From Lineus longissimus (Eukaryota; Nemertea; Pilidiophora; Heteronemertea; Lineidae), in contig NC_088312.1 in assembly GCF_910592395.1 (NCBI RefSeq), positions 17,555,292 to 17,619,291 of the forward strand: a stretch of DNA of 64,000 nucleotides, in the 5' to 3' direction. Within the stretch, counting starts at the first letter, position 1; every line of letters starts with the position of its first letter. The notes beneath the pieces were generated by a model. It made no database searches, was not told the origin of the DNA, and saw only the letters and a list, made by a program, of their open reading frames with translations. The position numbers were made by a program, and so were the translations under genes. Positions 10,190-21,296 of the stretch are shown here, piece by piece.

Positions 10190-11877
10190 TACAATACAAT
10201 ACAATAAACAATAAAAAAACAACTTGTAAGGCGCTCAAATCCAGCAATTAAACTGTTCGAGTGCGCCCCCTAGCGAGCAAAGTACTTCTGAAATATGACC
10301 GTCTTTAGAGTGTTCCTGAAAGCAAGGAGTGACTGAGTGTCCCGTAGATTACAGCTTAGAGAGTTCCACAGTTGGGGAGCCAGAAAACTGAAGGCACGCC
10401 CACCAAATGATGTAGTCTTTGAACGCGGCACAGATAGGAGGTTCTTGTCAGATGATCGGAGTGACCTCGATGGGGTGTATAACTGCAAAAGATCCTGCAG
10501 GTAATCAGGGGCAATACCATTTACCGCCTTGTAGACTAGAGTTAGCACCTTGAACTCGATACGGGCACGGACGGGGAGCCAGTGAAGATCTTCTAGAACC
10601 GGGCTGATGTGATTCCTACGTGGTGTACGGGTTATCAAACGGGCTGCATTGTTCTGGACCACTTGAAGTTTGTCGGCAAGTACCTCGGATACCCCTAGTA
10701 GGAGACTATTGCAATAGTCCAGTCGTGATAACACCATGGCCTGAGTCAGTGTCCTGGTTGCTTCATTTGTGAGGAGGTGGCGAGCAAGTGCCACATTTCT
10801 GAGGTGGTAGTTTGCAGAACTGACAACAGCTCTAACATGGGAAGCCATCGACAGTGATGAGTCAAACAAGACCCGAGGTTCCGAACGGGACCATCCGCAA
10901 CATGAACATTGATCCCAGCCATGGAGAGAGACTCGAGTCCAAGGGCGCGAAGGCGCTGTAGTGTTCCGAACAGAGCAATTTCAGTTTTTGATGGATTACC
11001 CTTGAGAAAGTTAGCGGTTAACCAATCCTGAATGGCTAGCAAACATACCTCAAGCTTTGCGCATTTGTCCAGAACAGCAGCTGCATTCCGAAACAGCTGA
11101 ATGGCGGTATACAGTTGGTTATCATCAGCATAACCATGCTGATCCGTGTCATGAGCATTTATAAGATGCCCCAGTGGTATGATGTAAATCAAGAACAACA
11201 ACGGACCTAGCACGGATCCTTGAGGTACACCGTATTTGAGGGAATGAGGAGGCGACCGTTTGTCCTGAACATTCACAAACTGGATTCTTCCTGTCAGATA
11301 TGAACGGAACCATGCGAGCGCACTTTCGTCGATCCCAAGAACATCTCTCATTCTCTTTAGTAGCACCTCATGGTCCACCGTGTCGAAAGCCGCCGATAGA
11401 TCTAAGAGGACAAGAATCCCGACACTGCCATTGTCCAACATACGTCTAATGTCATTTTGCACACGAAGTAATGCTGTTTCTGTGCTATGGTTTGCTTTAT
11501 ATGCTGACTGAAGAACATCGTGGAGTTGATGACGATCCATATAGTCGTTGAGGCGTGCGGCCACCACTCTCTCTAGAACCTTCGAGAGGAACGGTAAATT
11601 GCTTACCGGTCTATAGTTCTGGAGAACTTCTGGGTCAAGTGATGCTTTTTTCAGGATCGGAGTTACCAGAGCTGTCTTCATCACGTTGGGGACACTACCA
11701 CTGTTAAGGGATGCATTAACGACCGCCTTGATAAATGGAACAAGTTCGTCTGTAGCACCTTTAAGCATCCATGTCGGCAATGGGTCCAATTGACACGATT
11801 TAGCGGGGCAGCGTCCAATAACTCTGCGTAATTCACTATCCTCAGCTGGCCTGAGCAATGACATAGTTGACACTATG
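10190..11877 (-). mobile_element. CR1/L2-like LINE, 5'-truncated
   Basis: Encodes the C-terminal two thirds of an ORF2 protein on the minus strand and ends in a TTGTATTG-type 3' tail at about 10190-10215. It has inserted into the dispersed repeat whose two halves flank it (9955-10189 and 11878-11965). The 5' end is truncated within the reverse transcriptase, as is usual for target-primed insertions. Confidence 0.85.
10270..11873 (-). pseudogene. CR1/L2-like reverse transcriptase, one frameshift
   Basis: Seen in order on the minus strand: NYRPVSNLPFLSKVLE, LDLSAAFDTVDHEVLL (motif A), GVPQGSVLGPLLF (motif B) and YADDNQLY (motif C), then after a frameshift the C-terminal region with SRLDYCNSLL, LQVVQNNAARLI, LHWLPVRARI and APQLWNSL, ending KYFAR-stop at 10270. 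The break is near 10870, where a G run appears one base short, so reading passes from RNLG into the frame starting VLFDSSLSM. The two frames are otherwise open over about 1.6 kb, so the insertion is fairly young. The catalytic YADD is intact, but this copy cannot make a full protein. Its start is truncated, so no initiation codon is assigned. Confidence 0.9.
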
Positions 11878-11965
11878 TTTGGTTTGGTTTGACCTATATA
11901 CTATACATGTACATTGTTTCTTAACTAGGATGAATTCCAAAGCACCAAATATCTATACACAGCGC
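11878..11965 (+). repeat. dispersed repeat, right part
   Basis: tttggtttgacctatatact through ccaaatatctatac matches about 58464-58535 and so continues the half that stops at 10189. It marks the exact right border of the LINE insertion. Confidence 0.8.
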
Positions 11966-13548
11966 CTCGAAACCGTTGAGATCGAGCAACCGCTAAGCAT
12001 TAGTTCTGTCACGCCCCGTGTGGAGCGCCACTAGACGGAGGTCAATTTTTGAAGCTGGTTAAAAATCCATTGATTTTAGTCTTTTTCTGCCTGGCCCTAC
12101 CCGGGAGCTGCTGCCACCCAGTGGCCTTCGACCTCAACAAGATCAGAATGGCGGATAGAGAAATGAAAAACAATTTTCTCTGAATTTTATCCCGAATTTC
12201 ATCAAATTTCAGGCATGGTAAGAAAACCTTTTTGGCTCAACGGAAGTGATAAATGTCAAAGTTTATGAGCAGCTAGTTAGTTTATTCTAACATGAATCCG
12301 AAAAGTTAAAAAAGGTGTTGTGTTTGGTGTATTCAATTTACACTGTGCGGAATTTCGTTGAGTAGTGCATTGAGATCTTCAAAATAGAAATAGGAAGAAA
12401 ATTTGATACCTATAATTTCGGCTTTGGCGGGTCATGGTGCATGGGCCCAACGCCCATAATGGCAGATTTAGGCCCTTGGGCTCCAGTTGACCTTGGCCAT
12501 TTACAAAAATGTATGTCTGTACAAAATTGCAGCTCTTCCTACCCTGTGTTTGTGTTCCTCATAGGCTGCATCATATATCTAGTCTACCAAGGGCCAAATC
12601 ATTAGTGTGGGCACATGTTCTTTTAATAGACAACAGAAATTATCATGACCTTGAAATGCACTGAGGCCCGAGTGCACTGGGCCTGTACATTTGCTGTACA
12701 TCTCAATGGCTACTGTTGCGGCTAGAGCCTAGGTTTATGGCAGTCTATATCTAGGTGGTAGGGGGTTAAGATTGGGGGTAGGGGCAAGGTTAGGCTGGTT
12801 ATGGCCACTCTGGGTGCAGGAATGAGGGGTAGGGGTAGGGGTAGACCCACATGGGCGACGCCCCCAGGATTGCAGAAGGGTGGGTCATTTTCCAAAGAAA
12901 TCGAGGGCACAATCGGCATGATTTAGAATGATTTTTTTACCCAGGGTATTCACGGGCAAAATCAAGGGGATCCCAGAGTAACATAACTATTTGATGATGC
13001 CTTGTCTCTCCTGAAAATATCGGTCTAGTTTAACAGGGAGTATGATTTCTCCGGTAGTTAAGTCTATTGTGTCAAGAATTTTAAAGGCATTCACGCTTGG
13101 ACCGTTACCAGCACTGGATCATGATTTTCATTTCATTTCAGAGTACGTACAAATCCAAATGGGAGTCATTCTCCCTTTGGAACTGCTGTCCACAGTTGGT
13201 TTTTCCCTGTTGTAGATTTCAACAGCTGTCAGTCTGAGTAAGTATAATGAAATGAAACAATAGGCAGCATATACTTGTTCTCTTTAGAGTTGGGGTCAAA
13301 TGGTCCTGTTTCAGAATTACTATTTCTATTAATCAGACATCCATGACATAGATATTTTTGATGGAATTTTGATTTTGTTTTCTCAAAACACCCACTTTCA
13401 GTTCAAGGAACACTTTTCTAAATTGGTTTTAATTTTAGTGGAGGTCTGCAATTGAAAAGAGTTTATGCTGTGTCAATATTTGTGCACGCCTTATTAACAA
13501 TCTTTGTTGTTTATTTCAGTGGTAACAGCCTCCATGATGGAGTCCTAG
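11966..13548. other. non-coding stretch with a G-rich patch
   Basis: No supported gene. From 12750 to 12846 there are many GGGG runs, including ggggtaggggtaggggtag at about 12826-12844, which could form a G-quadruplex. A possible exon at 13141-13236 (acceptor tttcatttcag, donor gtaagt) is open in one frame, but no domain supports it. Confidence 0.4.
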
Positions 13549-14113
13549 TGTCTGGGATTGCTCCAGAGGGTTGCCCACTACAGAGGAGGAAGAATGAATA
13601 GAATTAACATTGACCCATCAGTTTGGTTTAGATTACCAGGTAAATATCACAAATCAGGCCGGAGAAATCGGGCATGATATTATGAATCTTATTCAATATT
13701 AGGTCTTTGACTAAGTTGCCTACAGGTGTTCGAAGATATTATGTGATTGCCTACCCAGAAACATCATGTATGTTTTGCGGATAAACACTTGACAGTCTGT
13801 ACTCAGATGTCCACAAAAGACATCTGGTATTTTCTGACACTGTGATAGATACTGCACACTGCTTTGAAGGAATGAGATGATCAGAGCTCACTTCTAAAAC
13901 ACACACTGAAGACATCAAGTTAATGTTGCACTTCCACCACCACCCAGCTTTGCAATTTTGCGAGATACCCTGGCACCTCATGTAGTGTAGCTTATAATGT
14001 CCATTATTTCTTTATTGCTATCATCCTGTTCAGTGAATAAAGATGATGCACAAGGTTACTTCGATTTGATTCAGCACCCAATGGATTTTTCAACCATCCA
14101 AGGGAAAATAAAG
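13549..14113 (+). CDS. two exons of a bromodomain protein (partial, BAZ1B/WSTF-like)
   Basis: Bromodomains read acetyl-lysine on histones. Exon 1 ends at 13639 (CCA G, donor gtaaat). Exon 2 is 14034-14113 (acceptor tcctgttcag, donor gtgggt). Joined, the phases agree and read VWFRLPVNKDDAQGYFDLI followed by QHPMDFSTIQGKIK. That gives the ZA loop with the HPMDF motif, as in WSTF/BAZ1B. Upstream, LLQRVAHYR fits helix Z. The start of exon 1 is unclear: the frame has a TAG at 13546-13548, so the exon either uses that AG as acceptor or is damaged. The strong acceptor at 13519 fits only if the frame is broken. No exon for the rest of the bromodomain (FxNAxxYN region) was found downstream. It may be a gene fragment. 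Confidence 0.6.
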
Positions 14114-14393
14114 GTGGGTAGCATTTGGATAATACTGTGGTAGCTCAAACAATGTTTGGGAAATTTCAACCCATGAAGAAATGAATGCTAAAACCCCCTC
14201 AGAGAGACCAAATTGTAGACTGGTCGAAAATGCTAGTCAAATCATTGCTCACTGGTCCCAATTGGTGTGGTTGTTTCCATTCCTCTAGGCCTCATAAGGG
14301 TGGCTGTGGTTGACTGGCATCTGCCTCTCACGATGTTCTGCTTCTGAATGACATCACGGCTTCAATCTGGTTGCACTTTTATTTAGCCTCTTA

Positions 14394-15381
14394 GGCCATT
14401 CAAAATAAATTACTTGTTTATCATCACTCCACCTCACGATATTTGGAGGGGAGGCCCTTTGATATTGATATTTGATATTTTGTTTGGCGCCAATGTTTGA
14501 TGGGGAGGGCCTTTGATATTTGGTATTTGATATTTTTCGGTCATGAACTTGCCACTTGGCAATGTATTCCATTGGGAGGGGCTTTGATATTCGATATTTG
14601 ATAATTTTTGGACTGACATATTACAAATGTATGTATAAGCCATGTCAAGTAGCACCATGATCTGCTGATGATTTATTCCCCTGACATTTTACATGTACGG
14701 TACAAATCCATGTATATCTGACACAAGCATGCAAAGTGACAGCAAGCAGCATGGCCCCAAGTCTCGCCCATTGAAAACATTCTCCTCATACACCACATAG
14801 TGTGTAAGCTTTGGTCAAACATTCATGCGTTGTGCAAGAAATAAAAACACATGCATTTATTCATCTCGATTCCAGGCTCATCGGCAATATAAAAATAACT
14901 GGTAGGCCTATACGCATTTGCCCACGCAGGTATGAGGTTGAGAAAGTATTGGTTCCAAAATCTCCCCGAGTGTAGTCTCACTGAGTCAATAATTCTTTTG
15001 TGTGCTGACAATTCACTTTGAATGAAAATAATTCATTGCCGTTGAGCAAGACTGGTGTCACCCTGTACTGAGGTATTGAGACATTTTTTCAGCATCGGCT
15101 GGCTGCATGCTGCGTCTCTGGATTTGTTTAGTCGTAACTAATACCACATGTACCACGTGTGTGATGGCCAGAACGGGGAAATGGATATCAATTATCAACA
15201 GGCCACCGGGTCAGGTAAAATTAGGGCGGTAGGTTGTTTGAATCTGAGTTGGAAGTTGAGGGCACAACTTGGAGCGGACGGTACCTTGATATTTGATATA
15301 TCGAATATCAAAATAATCGGCACGGGACCTAAATGTCGGGGCGGGCGGTGATGATAAACAAGTAATTTATGTTGAATGGCC
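14394..15381. mobile_element. Harbinger-like MITE, 34-bp inverted repeats, TTA duplication
   Basis: The left end 14394-14427 and the reverse complement of 15348-15381 match at 33 of 34 positions and begin GGCCATTCAA. Both ends are flanked by TTA (14391-14393 and 15382-15384), the 3-bp target duplication and GG-start typical of PIF/Harbinger. Inside the left half are three diverged units of tttgatatttgatatttg (near 14456, 14512 and 14582). No transposase frame, so it is non-autonomous. Confidence 0.85.
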
Positions 15382-15641
15382 TTATAGCAAGAGTACCAGT
15401 ACGCTGAATATTCCCCTGTCATCATTTCAGCTTGATTTGATTGTAACTGTAATTCATTCAATTTTAAAGGGATAAAGTGAGCACTGCATTTTTGGTTCAC
15501 ATGTGGTTACAGATGTCAAAGTCATATGACACAGCAACCTGGGCTGTCTAAAGTTGTCCATTTCATTACATTGTTCATTTCATCCACCGGCTGAGCACAA
15601 TTTATTACCGTTTGCTGACCTTTCATCACTTTCGGTTCCAG

Positions 15642-15812
15642 AAAAAAGCTACCAGAACTGGCTGGGATATCGGAATGTATAGGCGTGCACAGAAAGAGGC
15701 GAAACTTGACATTGCACATGCCAGTGCCATGAAAATGGTGCAAAGCCAGGTTGAGAAGCTTGATGATGACATCAGGGAAAAGGAAGAGTGTATTCGTGAT
15801 TTGACTGCTGAG
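15642..15812 (+). CDS. isolated coiled-coil exon, gene unrecognised
   Basis: A 171-bp block with acceptor ctttcggttccag and donor GAG|gtatgt, in phase 0 at both ends, encodes 57 residues. The stretch MKMVQSQVEKLDDDIREKEE and what follows shows heptad spacing of hydrophobic residues and strong charge, so a coiled coil is likely. No partner exon could be linked with confidence. It may belong to the bromodomain gene at 13549-14113, whose last exon also ends in phase 0 and which lies 1.5 kb upstream, but the intervening bromodomain half is missing. Confidence 0.45.
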
Positions 15813-16479
15813 GTATGTTATCTTAACAGTAATTCTACAACAAAAGACAGCATTACTGTACGGATATCTCAGTCTGAGATCTATTATGTTACACTGAAAT
15901 TTGTTACCTTGTCGCACATAATTTTGTTGCAAAGCCAGCCTTGAGGAGCAGTGTATGCCTATAGAATCTTTTTGATGCGTACAGGCAACCATTACCAGTT
16001 TTGAGCCTCAATCAAGAACTGGTATCCTGAACAAACGTTTATATTGCCCTCTTAGCAACATTTTTCATCTCTTGGGACACCCAATGGGTCGTTGCCGAAA
16101 AATGGAAACAACCGGTAATCAGCACCGAATACATTAGGCCTTCAGTTCTTTGGCACTCAGTTCTTGAAAGACGCATTTATCTGTATGTGCTAATTATAGA
16201 CCCCACATACAACAAATGTGGGGTCTATATTGAGATTACTAGGAGAAGGTACTAGGCTTCTGCATTCTTCCCAGGTTATGTTATGGAGGTAGTCCAGCAA
16301 AACTGCTATTTCAACTGAAAAACTCTCACCCCTGTCCCATCAAACTAAACTCGATCTAGTGCACCTGGCAAAGATTTTTTCAAAATTCGGATAATTTTGA
16401 TGACTTTGAAGCGTTTTTATGCGCCGATTTTCTGATTTGCTTTCAAATCTCCGGCATGATTCTGTCAATCACACGTATA
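15813..16479. other. non-coding stretch
   Basis: No gene seen. It contains a short inverted pair, gaccccacatac and tgtggggtcta, near 16199-16230. Confidence 0.4.
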
Positions 16480-16620
16480 TTAGCATAAGCTCCGCCCCGT
16501 AATGGTGACGTCATATCCTCATGCATCATGGCGGCGGTAACTCTTTGCCGAAGTGGCGAGCTGTCGAGTATTTTGAGCAAAGAACGACGGTTGACATGGT
16601 TGAACGAAGGAATAAAATAA
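16480..16620 (+). promoter_or_regulatory. possible CpG-rich promoter and first exon
   Basis: The area is richer in CpG than its surroundings and carries tgacgtca at 16506-16513, a CRE-like palindrome. An ATG at 16528-16530 in a catcATGGCGGCGG context opens a 31-codon frame (MAAVTLCRSGELSSIL then a charged tail) closing at 16620. This layout is common at animal gene starts. It may once have driven the broken coding region at 16880-18982. Confidence 0.3.
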
Positions 16621-16879
16621 AGGAATAGCCTTAAATGTTTATCGATGATCCATCCTGCCCATCTGAAAAGGTTAGGGTGCTGTTTAAATGTTACTGAGCG
16701 TGTGATTTTGAGAAAGCGCGAGCGTGTTTTTCCGGAAATAGATCATCCGCGAAACGGAATAGACTTCATTCCTCCATACGTGTACTGTGTGGGCCCGTGG
16801 GGGCTATCAAATTTGCTGACAACCAAATTTCAAATTTCTAGTTTTGTTTGGTTTCACTTTCAGATCGAATGGAAGGAAA

Positions 16880-18982
16880 GACTTGAGAGCTGAATTTGTA
16901 CCCCCTATTAAACTAGACCAATATGTTCAGGTAGAGATGAAATCGAAACTACCGTGTGTGACGAACCCGACCCCAGTTCTGCCAAATGACTCTGCGAGAT
17001 GCTACCTTAGCAACACGACCATGACTAAACGAGTTGACGAAACATGCAAGGCGTTGGAACCAATTCATGGAGCTGATTCCAAAAGTGTGCAGGATGGATT
17101 GTGGCTGACGTTGGTTAAAAAAGCAGGGAAGGGAGCCATTCAAAAGTACTATTCAAATTTATCGAGACCCAAGGAAGGCAGAGTAACAAAGCATAAGGAA
17201 CAGGTAACGGAAGCAAATGTGGTCCGGTGTGTCAAATACATGTATCGTAATGGTTCAATATCCAGTCGAAAAATACACTTCATTGCGGCAGGCAGATCTC
17301 AATTTCGAATGTAGTGGTGATGAGCTGATGACATATCGGGAACTTCATCAGTTGAAAAGTATTTGTAAAGAGCTTGAGGTTCATGAAGTAGCAGGTGTTT
17401 CCAGCTGCTACCGGAATCTCGAAGACACCCTCCTGAAGATAGCAATCTTTGAATTGGCTGAAGAAAGAAAGAGGCCACTTTTCCATATCTGTTGGGGCAG
17501 TTGGTGCTCCTGCCTCGAAGTTGAAAACGCACACATCTGTTCTATTGTCTTTTCTGAATTTGCCTGAGAAGGTTAATAGCTGCATGTACCAGTTTTTGTT
17601 GTTCAGGGCTGATGCGCCTGAGGACCATGCTTCTATTCTCAACTATGTTGCCGAAATAGCTTGAAGCATGGAGTCCATTGAGAAGAAGGAGTTCATGATT
17701 GGATCCACTGTGGTCAGGTTTACTCTTGAACTTGTTCTTGGTGACTGCAAGTGGATAGCCACTGCTTGTGGCGAGCTCAGCAATGCAGCTACCTATCCAT
17801 CCAGTTATGGCAATGTGCGAAAAGATGACCTGTCAAAGCTTGACAGAAGTTTAGGTGGCAGTGAATCCACCTGGAAACCTTCGTCGTATCTTGATCGACT
17901 AGCCGTGGTAAAAAAAGGGGCCTTGAAAAAACAGGAGGCCAGCAGGCATGATGTAGTGACTAAATACATTGCATCATTGCATTCTAGGCAAGAACACGTA
18001 CCTACACTCGGCATTTACTCGGAGCGCTGTTATATCGATTCTCGTCATCTGAAAAATAACATCTGTGCTCAGTCAGCTTCACCAGGCTATTTTGACTGAA
18101 GCCCTAACACTAATGGATGATAAGGTCATCAGGGGTGGCATTGATTTTAAGAATAATGCTTTCATAGAATCTCCCTTTCCCAGATACCTGGTTTGTCTTC
18201 GGGATGAAGTTAACGCTGGTCGTATTTTCATACTGGTCAGAAGGTGGTTTACGGAGAATTGTGCCACTCTGTCAAAAGGTTCCTGTGGCACAAGGCTTCT
18301 TGGTGTAAGGTTTACAGGAGAAGAGAACTTCAAATTTTGCCAGGGTTACCCCTACTTGATCAAGGCTGTGAGACAAAATGGGACTCCTGATTGACAATTC
18401 AGACTCCTGGTATTTCACTTTGTCTGCAAGGTTGTGCGCGAAGCTATTGGTCTTGCTTCAAAGATCAAATTCAGTCAGTTTGAACTGCAACGATTGCAGA
18501 CTGTTTGTCGACAGTACCATGCATGTCACGTTCTTTTGATGACTGGAGGAAACTTGACAACTTGGCATTTTGGATATGTTGTTCCGTTTCATGCGGAGGT
18601 TCTTTATTACCGCTTAGGAATTGGTCTAGGTATCAATAGTATGCAAGGACGGGAGGCCAAGAACAAACAATTGAAGGAGTATGCGAGATTCAGTACCTCC
18701 CAGAACAAGTGGGGTATGATATTCCGGCATTAATATCTTGATCTGTATTGGCTCAAAGTGCATGATATGGATGTTGTTGTGAACAATTTGGTGAAGAGTA
18801 GGTCCAGAGATAGATATCACATCAATCCAAATGTGAAAGCTGACATGTGTAAGTGTGGTTTAGCCACTGAGGGTGCATATCTATTCTGCAATCATCCCAC
18901 AATGAAGCTGATTGAAGAAACCGGTGAGAAAAGCCGAATCTCACCAGAAATGAGGAAGGCACAGCGTGATGTTGTCTGGTAG
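16880..18982 (+). pseudogene. long intronless coding region, broken, family not recognised
   Basis: About 700 codons can be followed through shifting frames: from KDLRAEFVPP near 16880, a shift near 17270, another near 17490, a stop near 17662, a long frame through LVLGDCKWIATACGELSNAA and YSERCYIDSRHLKNN (about 17995-18060), a shift near 18065, a TGA at 18392-18394 and a TAA at 18731-18733 within RH-stop-YLDLYWL. Late motifs are SMQGREAKNKQLKEYARFS and a Cys-rich CKCGL ... CNHP. No introns are visible, so this is a transposon ORF or a processed copy. Similar GDxKW and SMQGxEAKxxxIK motifs occur, from memory, in large uncharacterised transposase-like proteins of cnidarians and deuterostomes. 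That link is tentative. Confidence 0.55.
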
Positions 18983-19479
18983 AAAGGCCTTTCCATTCCT
19001 GTTCACTGCATGTAGGCCTACATGTCCTGAACAGAGAGTTGTGGTTATTGCAATCTCCCTCTTTAGCTCACCTCTCTGAGGGGTGAGCTTTTGCTTTGGC
19101 GTGGCGTCCGTCATCGTCCGTGAGCAGGGCACGTTTCGTAACTACTGGAGCTATTGACCTGAAAACTGGTACACATGTTCCCCCATGTAATGACACCTGG
19201 GTGACCAAATTTCAGTCTGCTCTAATTCCTGATTTGGCCACCAGGTGGCTAAAACCGTACACACAAAAAGTGCTATATCTCCTTAATGCATGACTGGATC
19301 ATTGCCAAATTTTTATCATAGGTACATCTAATAAAGATACATAACATATCTTACGGGTTTTTGATTTGACCTATTTTTCAAGGTTGCAGAAGTCAAATAG
19401 CGTAAATTTATCGATATTGGCACATTTTGCAAATAATGAAGCTTTTGACTTAAAACTTGGTACAATTGTACCTCCTTAA

Positions 19480-19626
19480 GATTCATGCACTTGATTGGGA
19501 ACAATGTTTAATAGTGTTGGCCGTCGTCATGTCACGATGCATTGTAACTCTGACGGTTTTACATTTGTGTAACGTGACGTGACGCGAAGTCTTCGTAAAC
19601 CTTTTTTCCAATCAAGTGCATGAATC
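19480..19626. mobile_element. 147-bp MITE with 19-bp inverted ends
   Basis: GATTCATGCACTTGATTGG at 19480-19498 is the exact reverse complement of 19608-19626. The interior is CpG-rich and also partly self-complementary (tgacgtgacg near 19573). It lies inside the dispersed repeat at 19055-20245. The target duplication is not clear. Confidence 0.75.
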
Positions 19627-20034
19627 TATAGTGCAATACCCTTGGGCACCAAATTTCGGTCCGGTTTGATATTTCGTTTGGCCACTAGATGGCTAAAACC
19701 GAAAACAGCCCAGTGACTATAAATGCACTGATCAGGACGACCATGCCATCTGGTGTCATTCTGATACACTAGAATGCAAAATAAACATGTCTGCTTTCAG
19801 TGAACTGGGGAAACCCCAGAAATGTCTGTGTTTTTCAACATTCTTGAAGCTGGATATTGTTGTGATCTCAAGTCATGGCTGTAAGTAATTAATGACTTTG
19901 AAATCTCCTTCCACACTCTAGTGTAGTGATTGATTTCTAGGTTGAAGAGGTGAAAATAGGTGCTGAAAGGGTCATAACATTCATGTTTCAAGCATATAAT
20001 TTCAGAAAAAAAAATGTCCAAAAACACCACCAAC

Positions 20035-20160
20035 TATCAGTCTAAATTGGACCTCGTATTCACCAATCCTACTCCATCTGCCACAATCGACTTGGTTGAT
20101 ATAATAGACAATTACTGGTCAGATCATAAAATAGTCTACTCTGCTTTGTCACATCTGTAG
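20035..20160 (+). pseudogene. LINE endonuclease C-terminal fragment
   Basis: A 41-codon frame encodes SKLDLVFTNPTPSATIDLVD and then NYWSDHKIVYSAL before a TAG. The SDHxxV motif and the preceding LDLVFTN strand are characteristic of the APE-type endonuclease of non-LTR retrotransposons, which nicks the target DNA. Only this fragment is present, so it is a dead relic. Confidence 0.7.
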
Positions 20161-20245
20161 TTACCTCAATTCAATTCACTTTCCATGTCATCCATCTATC
20201 CTTCACAAGAGGTGAGCACAATTGCCCTGGCCATTTCATTTAGAA

Positions 20246-20872
20246 CTACATGTAATGGCAAAAAGCTGTGAGCAGTTAAAGGTGGATTGAAATATCCTGT
20301 AATGGCCTAATTTCTATAGAATGTGCATTGATAGCCCTGCATCAGGTTTTAATGGCACTGCCATGGTCAATAGCCACTGGTGTATATTGCAGGAAAGTGA
20401 TATTTGTTGTATTGTTGTACAAGGATTCATATTTGCAAGATTTACATGGATTATCAAAAAGGAAATGAGTTCAGTTGTAAATTGGTTGATTGAAAAACCT
20501 GTCCAGATGTCATGTTTTGAATGCTCAATTTTATTGTCCACGACTTCTAAATGTCATTTATACAAATTATTAATGAATGTCAATGATAGAAAATTTATCT
20601 GGTTAATGAGGAATTGAATTTATACTTTTTCAATTATAATCAGTGTTAACCTTAAAATTTGGTGTTGTTTTGAATAGTCTTTCTTGTACATGTACATGTC
20701 TGACACTAGTGTGATGTGGCAATGAACACCAGGAGAGGTTTCAACTTCACAGATTCTGCCATGTTCAAGGGACATTTATTTCCAGATGACATCAGCACAA
20801 TCCATATGATCACCCTGCATCCATGTCAGAATTGCTGGAACTTTGGAAATGCCTCCTATAATGTGCATTTCT
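20246..20872. other. non-coding stretch
   Basis: AT-rich. Open frames on both strands around 20314-20617 are chance readings without motifs. It lies downstream of the last recognisable exon of the minus-strand gene and may hold its 3' part, but I could not find it. Confidence 0.4.
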
Positions 20873-21215
20873 AGGACATTTGCCCCCTGAACATCTGCCC
20901 ACTAGATGTTTGCCTCCCGACACCCCCAAAGGATATCACTGTGTCTGGTATAGATCCTTCAGGGGAGAGGCAAATGAACTAGGGGGAGATGCATTTCCCC
21001 GCATCCTCCAGATACAGTAGCAGATTCTTATCTTGAATCTGATTCTTCTACAGTTTGTTGATTCTCGGACATTTGCTCCCCTGATGAAAACTGACTGATA
21101 TTGGTTTATCTGCAGTCCTTCAAGGGGGGAGATGTCCCAGGGGGTCAACTAATGTCCGGTAGGGGGGGGGGCGGCAGATGGTTAGGGGGAATGTCCAGGA
21201 GGGGGAGGGGGAGGA
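20873..21215. repeat. G/C-rich foldback of GGACATTTGCCCC units
   Basis: ggacatttgccccctgaaca and agatgtttgcc at about 20876-20920 are mirrored as tagggggaatgtcc and gggggagatgtccc at about 21122-21200, with another ggacatttgctcccc unit near 21067. Long G runs (ggtagggggggggg near 21161) mark the right arm. Probably a decayed foldback MITE. Confidence 0.55.
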
Positions 21216-21226
21216 TGTCCTGATAC

Positions 21227-21296
21227 CCAGTTTGTTAATTTGGTCAATCCTTGCTTTTCTGGTAGCATCCAGGAAATTGGAGGAACAAGACACTTG
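21227..21296 (-). CDS. unrecognised minus-strand gene, exon D
   Basis: The acceptor ggatctccag precedes 21296, and the donor G|gtatca follows 21227. Its phase continues from exon C (phase 0) and it encodes QVSCSSNFLDATRKARIDQI plus a few more residues. Last exon found; the following exon needs phase 1. The G-rich foldback lies immediately downstream. Confidence 0.55.

Larger units (their letters stand above)
19055..20245 (+). repeat. GCTCACC dispersed repeat, rearranged copy
   Basis: Starts with tttagctcacctctctgaggggtgagct (5' hairpin) and tggcgtggcgtccgtcatcg, and includes ggcacgtttcgtaac at about 19128. The 3' signature gaggtgagcacaattgccctggccatttcat lies at about 20209-20242. In between, parts are replaced by a small MITE (19480-19626) and a LINE endonuclease fragment (20035-20160). 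Confidence 0.65.

Noticed and set aside
13141-13601. Alternative reading joining 13141-13236 to 13520-13601 with a stop at 13601
   Set aside because: It is open and in phase, but short and without motifs, while the bromodomain frame through the same bases continues correctly into the next exon.
17280-17642. Minus-strand frame of 120 codons
   Set aside because: Antisense shadow of the broken coding region on the plus strand.
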